In this document: in pieces, positions 1 through 10,600 of the stretch | How the letters are laid out: each line of letters begins with the position of its first letter | How positions within the stretch are numbered: position 1 is the first letter of the stretch | Origin: Thermoanaerobaculia bacterium | GTDB lineage: Bacteria > Acidobacteriota > Thermoanaerobaculia > UBA5066 | Reading direction: 5' to 3' | Assembly (NCBI GenBank): GCA_022071945.1 | Contig: JAJVIN010000017.1 | Coordinates: forward strand, 95,251 to 159,250 | DNA length: 64,000 nucleotides | The notes under the pieces: model-generated | Databases searched by the model: none | Seen by the model: the letters and a program-made list of their open reading frames with translations, nothing else | Told to the model about the DNA's origin: nothing | Translations under genes and position numbers: made by a program

Positions 1-3000
1 ACTTTCATCCGGGACAGCGCATCAGCTTCTACGAGATCGGGTCTCTTCTCGGCCGGGGTGGGATGGGAGACGTCTACTCGGCAATCGATACGCGGCTCGG
101 CCGCAAGGTTGCCCTGAAGAGACTCCGGATCACGAACTCGGCCCAGGACCCCGTCTACCGGCGCTTCCTGCGCGAGGCCCGCGCGGCATCGGCTCTCAAC
201 CACCCCAACATCATCACGGTCCACGGGCTCGAGGAGTGGGAAGGCTGGCCCATCCTCGTCACCGAGCTCGTCGAGGGATCGACGCTTCGCGCCCGGATCA
301 AGGCCGGAATCAGCCTCGCGGACGCCGTGGAGGCCGCCGTCCAGGTTTCCTCGGCCCTCGCCACGGCGGCTTCCGCCGGCATCGTCCACCGCGACATCAA
401 ACCCGACAACATCATGATCCGGCCTGACGGGCTCGTGAAAGTCCTCGACTTCGGCCTCGCGAAGATCCTGCCGGCCGTCAAGGACGCGACATCGGCGGGC
501 GACGCCGCCGTGACGGAGGTCAACCAGGTCGTCGGAACGCTGCGCTACATGTCGCCGGAGCAGCTCAAGGGCCTCGAGCTCGACTCCCGCTCCGATTGCT
601 GGAGTCTCGGGACCGTCCTCTACGAGATGGTGACGGGCGTGCCGGCGTTCAAGAGGGCTTCTCAGGCCGAGACCATCACCGCCATCCTGACCCAGTCCCC
701 CGCGGAGCCGGGCGCCCTCGTGACCAACCTCCCGCCGTCGCTCGTGAAGGTGATCGCCAGGTCCCTCGAGAAGAACCCCGAGAAGAGGTTCTCGCCGGCC
801 GAGATGCTCGAGGAGCTCCTCGCGGTCCGGGAAGAGATCCCGGCCCGCAAGGCCGCTTCCACTCGATCCTCCAGCGGCGGCTGGCTCAAGAGCTCGAGCG
901 GGTCTCTCCCGGCGCCGCCCACCGGAGACTCGGACACCGAGATCCTCGAAAAGGCGACGGCGACCTCGGGAACCGGCCCGTTCGTGCTGCTCCCCCAGGA
1001 GCGAACGAGCTTCGTCGGACGAGAGTCCGAGCTCGCCGCGCTCCGGACTCTTCTGCGGCGAAACGAGACACGGCTCGTCACCCTGACGGGACCCGGAGGG
1101 ACCGGGAAGACCCGTCTTGGCGTGGAGGCAGCCCGGCAGCTCTCTCGGGAGTTCCGCGACGGCACCGCCGTGATCCCCCTCAGCAACGTGACGAGCCCGG
1201 GCAAACTGGCGTCCTTCATCGCCTTCACTCTCAACCTGCGCGAGGCAGGCGGGACGTCCCTCGAGGACATCCTCTTTTCTTTTCTCAGGTCCCGGGATTT
1301 CCTCCTGGTCCTCGACAACTTCGAACAGATCGCCGAGGGGGGAGCCGCGTTTCTGGATTCCCTGATCGAGGCGACCTCGCGTTTGAAGATCCTCGTGACG
1401 AGCCGTGTGCTCCTCAGGCTCACGGCGGAGACGGAATTCCCCGTTCTCCCGCTCCCGGTTCCCCAGGCGGATGACGAGATTGCCACGGAGGTCCTGGCCG
1501 AGAGCCCCGCCTTGCGCCTCTTCGCGGAGCGAGCCCGCGGCGTCAGTCCCGGATTCGAGCTCTCGACCGCGAACATCCGCCCGGTCGCCGAAATCTGCCA
1601 GCGGCTCCAGGGCCTCCCGCTGGCGATCGAACTGGCCGCTTCGCGGGTGAAGATCCTCCCCCCGCCCATGCTCCTCGAGCGCCTCTCGAGCCAGCTGAAG
1701 CTCCTGACGGGGGGGGCCAGGGACCTTCCCCAGCGGCAGCAGACGATGCGCGGAGCCATCGACTGGGGATACGCGCTCCTGCCGCCGGAGGAGCAGGAGC
1801 TCTTCGCAATCCTCGGGGTCTTCGCGAACGGATTCACTCTCGAGGCCGCCGCCGAGGTGACGGGAGACCCCCTGACCGGGTTCGACCTTCTCGACGGCAT
1901 CACCTCCCTCGTCGAGAAGAGCTTCTTGAGGCGAGAGGAACTGCCTGAAGGGGTCCGCTTCTCGATGCTCGAGGTCATCCGGGAGTACTCCCTGGAGAAA
2001 CTCTCGCAATCGGGTTTCCTCGAGAGTGTCCGCGAGCGGCACGCCCGGTATTTCCTCGAGTTCGCCCTCCTTCTCTCACGGGCGGCGGAGGAGATGAGCG
2101 AGGGCGCGGTTCTCGAGACACTCGACCGGGAGCACGAGAATCTCCGCGCCACCCTCCGCTGGGCACGTGAGCGGTCGGACGGCAGTTTCCTGCTCGAGCT
2201 CGCGGGCTCCCTGCGCTGGTGCTGGTATCTGAGAGGACTCTACGCCGAGGGCCGCCAGTGGCTCGAGGAGGGCATGCAGCTTCCCGGAGAGCTCCCGCCG
2301 TCCGCCCGCCTCAAGGGCCATCTCGGCGCCGGGCACTTCGCGTTCCTTCAGTGCGACTACGCCAAGGCCGAACTCCATCTGATCGAAGCCCAGAGGCTCG
2401 CCGAATCGCTTTCGGACAGGGACTCTTTCGCCACCGCGGTCCAATACCTCGGAAGCGTCGCCCGCGAACAGGGGGACTACGCCGTCTCCCTCGCCCGCCA
2501 CGAGCAGGCCCGCCGGATCTACGAGGAGGATGGGGACGTGCGGGGCCGCGCCCGCTCCCTCAACTACATTTCCCTCGCCTCGTGGCTGCAACAGGACTTC
2601 GATGGGGCTGAAGCGGCCGCGGAGGAGGCCATCGAGGCGTTCGAGGCGGTGGACGACAAGGAAGGAATGGTCTGGGCGCAGCTGAACCGGACGGCGATCG
2701 CCCTTCATCAGGAAAAGCTCGAGGAGGCGCAGACGCGCGGCCGCGACGCCCTCAACCTGGCGGCGAGCGCGGGGTTTCAGGAAGGGATTGCCTGGGCCCT
2801 CGATCTCCTCGGCCGGACGGCCCTCTCCCAGGGCTCCGTGCCGCGCGCGGCCGCTTACCTCTCGAGGAGCCTCAACCTCCACTTCAGACTGGGAGACCGG
2901 TGGAGGGCGTCGACCGTTCTGGAAGCGATTGCACGCCTCAGGCTCGAGAGAGGCGACCCCGAGAGAGCGGCCACGCTCTTCGGGGCCGCTCACCGGATCC

Positions 3001-3170
3001 GTTCTCTCGTCTCGACTCCGGTGCCGGTCGCGGAACGGCCCGGGGTGGAGGACGCCGTTTCCCGGTGCCGGGCGGCCTTGTCTTCCGCGAAGTTCGACGC
3101 CGCCTGGAAGACGGGCACCGGCTTCACCCTCGAGAGAGCCGTGAAGTTCGCCACGGGCATCGCGGGCTGA
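1..3170 (+). CDS. Ser/Thr protein kinase fused to STAND-type ATPase and TPR region (5' end outside window)
   Basis: The frame is open from base 3, so the true start lies upstream. The glycine loop (LLGRGGMGDVY) begins before the first in-window Met at base 63. Counting from that Met, the kinase has VALK (Lys19), HRDIKPDN (109-116) and DFG (129-131), all intact, so it should be catalytically active. An ATPase of the AfsR/MalT (STAND) kind follows, with the FVGRE entry motif, Walker A GPGGTGKT near 341-350 and Walker B LLVLDNFE. The last 300 or so residues are TPR-like helices. No DNA-binding or membrane segment is visible. The architecture suggests a cytoplasmic signalling kinase whose ATPase/TPR part gates activity or recruits partners (inference). 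It converges on the next gene across a hairpin. Confidence 0.9.
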   Translation, partial: FHPGQRISFYEIGSLLGRGGMGDVYSAIDTRLGRKVALKRLRITNSAQDPVYRRFLREARAASALNHPNIITVHGLEEWEGWPILVTELVEGSTLRARIKAGISLADAVEAAVQVSSALATAASAGIVHRDIKPDNIMIRPDGLVKVLDFGLAKILPAVKDATSAGDAAVTEVNQVVGTLRYMSPEQLKGLELDSRSDCWSLGTVLYEMVTGVPAFKRASQAETITAILTQSPAEPGALVTNLPPSLVKVIARSLEKNPEKRFSPAEMLEELLAVREEIPARKAASTRSSSGGWLKSSSGSLPAPPTGDSDTEILEKATATSGTGPFVLLPQERTSFVGRESELAALRTLLRRNETRLVTLTGPGGTGKTRLGVEAARQLSREFRDGTAVIPLSNVTSPGKLASFIAFTLNLREAGGTSLEDILFSFLRSRDFLLVLDNFEQIAEGGAAFLDSLIEATSRLKILVTSRVLLRLTAETEFPVLPLPVPQADDEIATEVLAESPALRLFAERARGVSPGFELSTANIRPVAEICQRLQGLPLAIELAASRVKILPPPMLLERLSSQLKLLTGGARDLPQRQQTMRGAIDWGYALLPPEEQELFAILGVFANGFTLEAAAEVTGDPLTGFDLLDGITSLVEKSFLRREELPEGVRFSMLEVIREYSLEKLSQSGFLESVRERHARYFLEFALLLSRAAEEMSEGAVLETLDREHENLRATLRWARERSDGSFLLELAGSLRWCWYLRGLYAEGRQWLEEGMQLPGELPPSARLKGHLGAGHFAFLQCDYAKAELHLIEAQRLAESLSDRDSFATAVQYLGSVAREQGDYAVSLARHEQARRIYEEDGDVRGRARSLNYISLASWLQQDFDGAEAAAEEAIEAFEAVDDKEGMVWAQLNRTAIALHQEKLEEAQTRGRDALNLAASAGFQEGIAWALDLLGRTALSQGSVPRAAAYLSRSLNLHFRLGDRWRASTVLEAIARLRLERGDPERAATLFGAAHRIRSLVSTPVPVAERPGVEDAVSRCRAALSSAKFDAAWKTGTGFTLERAVKFATGIAG

Positions 3171-3233
3171 GTTTCACGGATCTGCCCTCCGAGCCCCCTC
3201 CTGCCCCGGGCGCGCTCCCGCGGGGGCGAGGCC

Positions 3234-3266
3234 GGCGGGGTGGACGAACGCCTCGGCCACCCCGCC
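3234..3266. terminator. Bidirectional hairpin between convergent genes
   Basis: A perfect 10-bp inverted repeat (ggcggggtgg / ccaccccgcc) with a 13-nt loop lies between the stops of the kinase gene (3170) and the secreted Asp-box gene (3274). There is no strong T-tract, so its efficiency is uncertain, but its placement fits a shared terminator. Confidence 0.55.
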
Positions 3267-3273
3267 CTTCTTG

Positions 3274-6200
3274 CTACCGGATCACCATCGGGACGTAGCT
3301 TCCGTCGCTGTTCGCCTGATCGTTCAGAACGCCATAGGCGATGAACTGGTCCGAACCAGAAATACGCCGGACACGAGCGTACCCCTCTGAAAGGCCGCGC
3401 TCGAGAAGCGGGGTCCCGAATTGCTTCCACTGTCCCGGCTGGAGCGTGACCGTCACGGGTGATCCGGCCTGGTTGCCCTGCGAGTTGAAGTAGGTGATCT
3501 CGAGTGTCAGGGGCTCGATGTTTCCACCCAGGGCGTGGATGACCGCCAGGTTCGAGCGGGTTCCGCCCTCCTGCCCGCGCTCTCCCTTCTGCTGGAGTCC
3601 GTAGATGTAGGCCTCGGTGTCGGACGCGGTGCCCGTCGGCGTGTAGCCGTAGGCGAGGCCGAACTTGCCGGACCGTTTCTCGGGCTGTTCCGTGAACGTC
3701 CTCACACCGATGAAGCCCTCGCTCGCCGGCACGCGCGGCTGGGTGTCGCTCTGGGAGTCGCGGAACTCCCCGTCGAGGAACTGGAAGAAGACGCTCGCAA
3801 TCGGATTCTCCCGTCTCGTGAACCCCACATTCCACAGCGCGGCGAAGATGTCCGGAACGATGAACTGTGCACGAGGCGGGAGCTGGAAGTACCCCCACTC
3901 CGGCGTTGGATCGCCGTCCGGAATGATGGCGAAGAGGCCCGAGATGACCCGGTTCGTCCGGTTGGCGAACGTGACCTCGGACTTGTAGCCGGCGGTGTCG
4001 AGGATGACGGGAACCATCGCATTGGGCGTGGCCGCCGGTGTGTCGTTGATTACCATGGGGACGAAGGCCCCGTCCCCATTCAGGTTGTCATTGAGAACCC
4101 CGTAGCAAACGAACTGGTCATCGCCCGCGATCTTCCGGATGACGGCGTAGCCGGTGGTCAGCCCCCGGCCCTCCAGCGGGCGGTTCCACTGATAGCGCGA
4201 GAAGGGAGTGAAGACCTTCCGCTCGTTCGAATGAGCCTGTCCCGTCTCGCCATTCCAGAAGGTCACCTCGAGCTCGATGTTCTGGTTCGACCCGCCACCG
4301 GCGTGGAGGCAAGCGAGGTTCGACCTCGTCCCCTCCTGGCCGATCGCCGACGTCTGCAGGAGGCCGTAGATGATGGCCTCGTTGACGGCGTTCCTGCCGA
4401 TGGGCACCGCCGCGAAAGCCAGTCCGAACGTGCCGCCGACGCCCCGGCCGCGAAGTTCCGCCGTCGGCGGAGTCGTCACCCGGGCCTGGGCCCCGAACTG
4501 CGAGAGGTTGTCCGCATTGCGGACCTCGATCCGGAGCGTGAAGACAGGGCTTTCGTTCGGGAAGGACATCCCGGTCGAGTACCTGAGGAAGTCGACGGCG
4601 TTGGCGTCGATCCGCTGTCCAGCCGCCAACGAGTACGTCGAGCTCGACTCGAAGCTGTCGTTGTCTCCCTTGGCCCGGAAAGTGAGGTTCAGCGTTCGTC
4701 CCGCCCTGTTGGTGAGCGTCAGCTCGGTCGTGAAGTACGACCCTCCGCCGGACGCGGAGAGGACGACGGGCAAGAGATACGTGTAGACGTCGGATCCTGA
4801 TCCCGTATCGCCGTAGCTGACGATCACGGTCTTCGACGCCGAGTTCGACCCGGCGCCGTTTTCGGCGCGGAGGGTGACGGTGTAGCTCCTGTTGTTCTCG
4901 AAGACATGGGTCGGGTTCTGCAGAGACGAGGACTGGCCGTCTCCGAAGTCCCAGGTCCACGCGTTGGCTCCTCCGGTGGACCGGTCGCTGAACGTGACTG
5001 CTTGCCCGGGCCTCGGGTTTTCTGGCGAGAAGGTGAAATCGGGAACCGGAGCGCTCGAGGGTCCCGTCGAGCCGCCCGTGGGGTTGATCTCCCACATCCC
5101 GCGGCCCCAGGTGGCCGCGCGCAAGAGGGAACCGTCAGCCGTGAACAGGAGCGCCGAGACCCAAGTCGCCGGGAAATTCGTCCCGAACCTCTCCCAGGTC
5201 TGTCCCGAGTTCGTCGAGCGGAAGATCCCGTACTTCGTCCCGGCGAACATCATCGATGCGTCCACGGGCGAGATGGCCAGACTGTCGACCGGGGCGTAGT
5301 AGGTCGCCGCGCCCCCGGCATAGTCGACCAGAACCCCGATTCCACTGTCCCTCGCGTCAGCGGTGAGGCTTCCCGTGCCCAGCCCCCCGATCTTCCAGAT
5401 GACGTGCCTGCCCGCGCCCTGGACGAGTTCTGCCCCGCCTTCGAGCCCGACGAAAAAGCCGCTCGGATCGTTGGGGTCCCAGGCAACCACGTTCGGTTCC
5501 GCCCCCAGGTTGACCCCCGACCAGCTCGCGAACTTGTCGAGCGTGTAGATGACGTATCCCGCCTGCGTCGCGAAAGCGATGCGATTGCCGTTCTTCGGAT
5601 CGACGGCGATGTTCGTGCAGCTGGCGTATTGCTGCTGGATCTGCGGGCACGGCTGATCTTGAGGACCATTGGCGCAGAAGTACTTCGAGATCGCGGGTTG
5701 CCAGTCGGTATAGTCCGCAGCGCCGCGGCTCGTGCGGTAGATCCGGTCCGTCATCGCGTAGATGATGTTCGGGTTCTGCGGGTCCATGCCGAGCCGTGAC
5801 CGGAAGGTCGTCACGGGGGGCAGGGTGCACTGATCGAGGCTCTGGGCGTCGGGCGGGCAGTTCGTCAGCTTGAACGAGCTTTCACCTTCTCCTCCATCGG
5901 TGGCCCGGCTCGTGTAGTTGCTGAAGTTCGTGGCGTAGACGATGTTCGGATTCTGGAAGTTGACGGCGGTGTCGTACCCGTCCCCATAGAAGATCCTCTT
6001 CCATGCCCTGTCGCTCGAGCCGTTCAATCGCATCGTCCCGTTGTCCTGCGTGCCGGCGTAAAGGCGGTACTTGTCCGTCGGATGCTGGGAGAGCGAGGAG
6101 AACATCCTGGCGACGACTCCGTCGTTTTTCCAGATGAACGTCCGGCCGGAGTCCGTCGACCGGAAGAGACCACCGTCGGTTCCCATCCAGAAGTTGCTCG

Positions 6201-7590
6201 AGTTGGGTTCGAACGCGATCACGTCGACGTCGGCGTGGCAGAACTGCGGGTGTCTCTCGGGCAGCGTCCACTGCGCGATCTGGGTCCAGGTCACGCCCCC
6301 GTCCGTCGACCGCCAGGTGTCGAGCCCGCCGGCAATGACGAGATCCGGATTCGTGGGGTCGACCGCGATGCCGAGAAACGACCAGCCCTGCGTGCCGGCG
6401 ATGAGGGGGTAGCCCTGGCCGCCCGGCGGTCCCAGCGCCGCCCGGAAGTTCTGCCCCCCGTCGTCGCTCCGGAAGACCCCGAGCTGCGAATACCCCTGAG
6501 GCGTCTGGGAGGCGACGAACCAGTACAGGCGATCCGGATTCGACTTGCTCATGGCCACGAGCGACCGGATGGGGTTGGCCTGAACGCCGAGCTGCTGGGC
6601 GAGGTTCTCGAAGATCGGGGTCCAGTTGTCTCCCCCGTCCAGCGTGTACGCGAGTCCGCCCCACAATCCCGCCCAGACGACGTTCGGGTTGCGCGGGTCC
6701 CTTTCGAAGTTGCAACCCTGCCGCGTCCCTTCCTGGGTCGAGGGCAGGACGACACTCCACGTCTCGCCGCCGTTGCGGGTCCTGAAGATCCCGTTGGCCG
6801 TCCCGAGGAGCACATCGTTCGGATCGTTCGGATTCACGTTCAGGTCGTACGAGTAGTACGAGGGAACGAGACTCGAAAGCCCTCCGTTGACCTGCCTCGT
6901 GTTGAAGCTCCAGGATGCCCCGCCGTCCGTCGACTTGATGGTGCCAAGTCCGTTCACCTTGCTCCCGGAATACGGGGACTGCTCGCCGGTGGCCGCATAG
7001 ACGATGTTCGGGTTCGACGGGGCCACCGCCACGGCACCGAACGTCAGGAGAGCCAGGTTGTCGGTCAGGTTCCTCGGCGAGCCGTAGTCGTCTCCCTGCC
7101 GGGTGAGCATCCAGATCCCGCCGTTGGCCGTCGCCACGTAGAGCTTGGCGCCATCCGGAGTGAAGGCGTAGTCGCGCACCCGGCCGGCGTCCGTCGAAGG
7201 CCCGAGCGTGGTCCACAGGACATCCGCGAGAGGCTCGGGTCCGCCGTTCTCTGCTCGATGTCTCGTGCGTTCCCTGTACACGGCCTCCGACACCTTCCGG
7301 AGGAAGTCCGGGGACGACTCACCCGTGGCACTTCTCCGGGGCCCTTTTTCCCCGGCTTTTCGTTCGTACTCCAGGCGAGCCTTCCAGTACTGCCTTCCCT
7401 CGTGCGTCGCCTCGCTCGCCCCCGCGTTCGAGCGCGGGGCGGCCTCCAGGGCCAGGTTCCGGTTCATCCTCACGGCGGGACCCGGGAGCGGCGGCCCCAG
7501 CTCCCTCTGGACGGTCACGACGGCCGCGCTCGAGGCGAATGGCCAACAAAGTAGGAGTCCCAACAATATCGGTTTCGCGAATCGTTTCAT
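3274..7590 (-). CDS. Secreted Asp-box (sortilin/BNR-like) beta-propeller protein with PKD domain and two C-terminal modules
   Basis: A 1438-residue protein with a clear signal peptide (MKRFAKPILLGLLLCWPF, cleavage near SSA-A). Residues about 90-830 carry many Asp-box repeats of the form S-T-D-G-G-x-x-W (for example STDGGASW, RSTDGGVTW, RSTNSGQTW), typical of VPS10/BNR propellers. A PKD domain (about 840-925, WDFGDG core) follows. The last 500 or so residues are two tandem copies of a module of about 240 residues, each ending in a YGVLND..N.DG.(F/Y)VPMV motif; the same module ends the protein at 43346-48085. The sialidase catalytic Arg triad is not evident, so an enzymatic role is not claimed. 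It is probably an extracellular or surface binding protein. The next gene upstream (7674-12992) is on the same strand. Confidence 0.85.
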   Translation of the reverse strand: MKRFAKPILLGLLLCWPFASSAAVVTVQRELGPPLPGPAVRMNRNLALEAAPRSNAGASEATHEGRQYWKARLEYERKAGEKGPRRSATGESSPDFLRKVSEAVYRERTRHRAENGGPEPLADVLWTTLGPSTDAGRVRDYAFTPDGAKLYVATANGGIWMLTRQGDDYGSPRNLTDNLALLTFGAVAVAPSNPNIVYAATGEQSPYSGSKVNGLGTIKSTDGGASWSFNTRQVNGGLSSLVPSYYSYDLNVNPNDPNDVLLGTANGIFRTRNGGETWSVVLPSTQEGTRQGCNFERDPRNPNVVWAGLWGGLAYTLDGGDNWTPIFENLAQQLGVQANPIRSLVAMSKSNPDRLYWFVASQTPQGYSQLGVFRSDDGGQNFRAALGPPGGQGYPLIAGTQGWSFLGIAVDPTNPDLVIAGGLDTWRSTDGGVTWTQIAQWTLPERHPQFCHADVDVIAFEPNSSNFWMGTDGGLFRSTDSGRTFIWKNDGVVARMFSSLSQHPTDKYRLYAGTQDNGTMRLNGSSDRAWKRIFYGDGYDTAVNFQNPNIVYATNFSNYTSRATDGGEGESSFKLTNCPPDAQSLDQCTLPPVTTFRSRLGMDPQNPNIIYAMTDRIYRTSRGAADYTDWQPAISKYFCANGPQDQPCPQIQQQYASCTNIAVDPKNGNRIAFATQAGYVIYTLDKFASWSGVNLGAEPNVVAWDPNDPSGFFVGLEGGAELVQGAGRHVIWKIGGLGTGSLTADARDSGIGVLVDYAGGAATYYAPVDSLAISPVDASMMFAGTKYGIFRSTNSGQTWERFGTNFPATWVSALLFTADGSLLRAATWGRGMWEINPTGGSTGPSSAPVPDFTFSPENPRPGQAVTFSDRSTGGANAWTWDFGDGQSSSLQNPTHVFENNRSYTVTLRAENGAGSNSASKTVIVSYGDTGSGSDVYTYLLPVVLSASGGGSYFTTELTLTNRAGRTLNLTFRAKGDNDSFESSSTYSLAAGQRIDANAVDFLRYSTGMSFPNESPVFTLRIEVRNADNLSQFGAQARVTTPPTAELRGRGVGGTFGLAFAAVPIGRNAVNEAIIYGLLQTSAIGQEGTRSNLACLHAGGGSNQNIELEVTFWNGETGQAHSNERKVFTPFSRYQWNRPLEGRGLTTGYAVIRKIAGDDQFVCYGVLNDNLNGDGAFVPMVINDTPAATPNAMVPVILDTAGYKSEVTFANRTNRVISGLFAIIPDGDPTPEWGYFQLPPRAQFIVPDIFAALWNVGFTRRENPIASVFFQFLDGEFRDSQSDTQPRVPASEGFIGVRTFTEQPEKRSGKFGLAYGYTPTGTASDTEAYIYGLQQKGERGQEGGTRSNLAVIHALGGNIEPLTLEITYFNSQGNQAGSPVTVTLQPGQWKQFGTPLLERGLSEGYARVRRISGSDQFIAYGVLNDQANSDGSYVPMVIR

Positions 7591-7673
7591 CCCCGGCTCC
7601 TCCTCTCGGAACGTGTGACAGAGCCCGGCCTTTCGGGACCGGCCGCCACGCCTGGTGATTTATGCGGGGGATT

Positions 7674-10600
7674 CTACGCCCGGTCTTCGTCCTGACCGCG
7701 AAGTCCGTATTTCGCCATCTTGGACTTCAGGGTGTTGCGAGCCAGGCCGATCCTGCGGGCGGCATCCCGGATCTTCCCCTTCGACTCCGACAGCGCCCGT
7801 TCGATCAGCTCCTTCTCGACGGAGTTGAGGATCTCCTCGAAGGTCGCGGAGTCGAGGGGCTTGTTCAGGTCGACGAACATCCCCTTGCCCGGCTCGCTCG
7901 TCTCGGCGGGCTTTCCGGCCCCTCCGCCCGCGGCGGAGGGCGCCTGGCCGAGCAGGGGAGATTCGAGAATCCAGGGGAAGTCGCGCTCTGTCAGAACGTC
8001 GCCGGGCGTCAGGACGAGCGCGCGGTGAATCGTCGCCTCGAGCTCACGGATGTTTCCGGGCCACGGGTAGCGTGAGAAGAGCTCGAACACGTTCGGGTCG
8101 AGCCTTCTGGGGTCCGTTCCGAGGTCCCGGCACAGCTTGTTGAGAAAGTGCTGGATCAGGGACGGCAGGTCTTCCTTGCGCTTTCTGAGCGGCGGGATCT
8201 CGATGGGAACGACATTCAGCCGGTAGAAGAGGTCTTCCCGAAACTCGTTTCGCTGGATGGCCTGCTCGAGATCGAGGTTCGTCGCCGTGAGGATCTTCGC
8301 GTCGGTCTTCAGGGTCTGGGTGCCCCCGACGCGCTCGAATTCCTTGTCCTCCACGACCCGCAAGAGCTTCGCCTGGATGGCGAGCGTCGCTTTTCCGATC
8401 TCGTCGAGGAAGATGGTCCCGCCCTGGGCGAGCTCGAACCGGCCGGGCTTCCTGCGGTCCGCGCCCGTGAACGAACCCTTCTCGTGTCCGAAAAGCTCAG
8501 ACTCGGCGAGGGAATCGGGCAGGGCGGCGCAGTTGAACTGGACGAAGGGCCCCTGGTTTCTCGGTCCGAGGGCGTGCAGGATGCGGGCGACGAGGTTCTT
8601 GCCGGTGCCGCTCTCACCCCGGATCAAGACCGTTCCCGTGCCGGCGGCGGCTCGAGGGAGGGCGGCCTTGATCCTGCGGGCCATCTCGGATGAGCCGACG
8701 AGGGCATCGAGGTTCCAGCCCCGGCTGAGGTTCGCCTTGAGGCTCTCGTTCTCGACGGAGAGTCTGACCCGGGCCTCGAGGAGCTCCTCCACGAGCCGCG
8801 CGTTCTCGATCGCGACGGCCGCCAGGTCCGCGAAGGCCTCGAGGAACGCCCGGTCGTTCTCGGAAAAGAGGCGGGGCGCTCCCCGGTGGTCGACGTAGAT
8901 CGCCCCGACGACGCGCTCCTTGACGCGAAGCGGCACGCAGATGAAGGAGACGATGGAGTGGGCCAGGATCGAGTCTCGCCCGGCGAAGCGCGGATCGATC
9001 CTCGCGTCGGCCGAGACCATCGACTTGCCTTCCTTCACGACTCTCTCGACGACTCCGTGAGAGATCGCCTCGCCCTCCTCCTCCCGGCCCGTCTTCAGAT
9101 TCCGCGCGACGCGAATCGCCAGCTTCCCGGTGACCGGATCGGTCAGGAGGACCATCCCCCTCTCGGCGTTGAATCTCTTCAGGGCGAGGTCCACGATGTC
9201 CTCGAGGACGGCGGAGAGATCGCGCGTGGAGTTGACGATCCGGCCGACCTCGTACAGGCCGATGACGCGCTCGCGGGACGGAGGGGAGATAACGGCGTCG
9301 ATCTGTGCCCGGATCGAGATCCGGTCGAGAACGCCCCGCGTCCTTTCGAGGTCGCGCCGGGCCCCGAGAGTCTCGAAGATGCGGGCCGCGGAGCCGAGAC
9401 GGGCCATGGCCCGGGGCCGCTCGGGCGTGCGGACTCCCCACTCGTAGTACGCCCGTCCGAGGTCGTACTGGGCGCCCACCTCCGACAGCTGGCGGATGCC
9501 GTCCTCGAAGACCCGCTCGGCCTCCTCGAACTGGTTGACGGCGTGGAACTTCCTCGCCTCTAGGACCTTCAGGCGCGAGAGGTCGTACCGGTCCTCGAGC
9601 GAACGCGCGATTTCCAGAGCCCGCTGGATGTCGCGCTCGGCCCGCATGACGTCCTTCATCACGAGACCGAGATCGGCCGATGAGTAGAGAACGCGCGCGA
9701 GACCGCTCTTGGTTCCCGAGGCCTCCATCTCGGAGATGACCTCGTCGAACTGGCGGCGGGACTCCTCCATCTCGCTCTTGTCCTTCGTCACGAGGGCGAG
9801 CGGGTAGAGAACGACCGCGAGGAGGTCGCGATCCCCGATCGACCGGGCCTGCGCCAGGGCCTCCTCGAGGAGCTTTTCGGCGCGCGCCAGGTCGCCCTTC
9901 TTGCGGATCAGGTTCGCCAGCGCGGCCTTCCCCTCGACGACCGGCTTGGTAACCGGGTCTTCGCCGAGGAGGTCGAGCATGAGCCTGTAGTTCGTTTCGG
10001 CCTCTTCCCAGTTCCCCAGGATTTCGTCACACGAGCCGAGGTTCATGTGGGCCGAGGCCTGTCCGGCCGGCGAACCGAGGCGGCGGTGGATCTCCAGTGC
10101 GCGCTCGAAGTGCGGACGCGCCGAGGCGAAGTCCCCGCGGCCGCACCAGATGATGGCGAGATTCGTCAGCGACGTCGTCAGGCCCCACAGGTCCTTGGAG
10201 GCCTCGGACTCCTTGAGGCACTCGCGCTCGATCGCCTCGCTCTCGTTCCAGCGGCCCGTCTTCCAGTAGGTCGCCGCCAAAGCCGAGAGGGCGCGCCGCA
10301 TCAACTCGGCGCGTCCGGAGCGGCGGGCCTTGTCCGCCGCCTCGCCCAGGTGCCTCTCGGCGGCGAGCCAGTCTCCCCGCTGGAAGGCCGCTGCTCCGAG
10401 CGTCGCGAGGAACATCGCCTGCAGATCCTCCGGTCCGTCGGCCCCGATCAGCGTGAGCCCCTCGCGCGCCCTCACCTCGGCACGGACAGGCTCCGAGCGC
10501 TCCAGAAAGGTCTTCGCGAGGGCGTCCAGGAGCCAGGCTCGCTCTTCGAGGGTCCCGGTCTCGGCGAGATCGCCCCGAGCCTTCTCGAAGAGGCTCAGGG

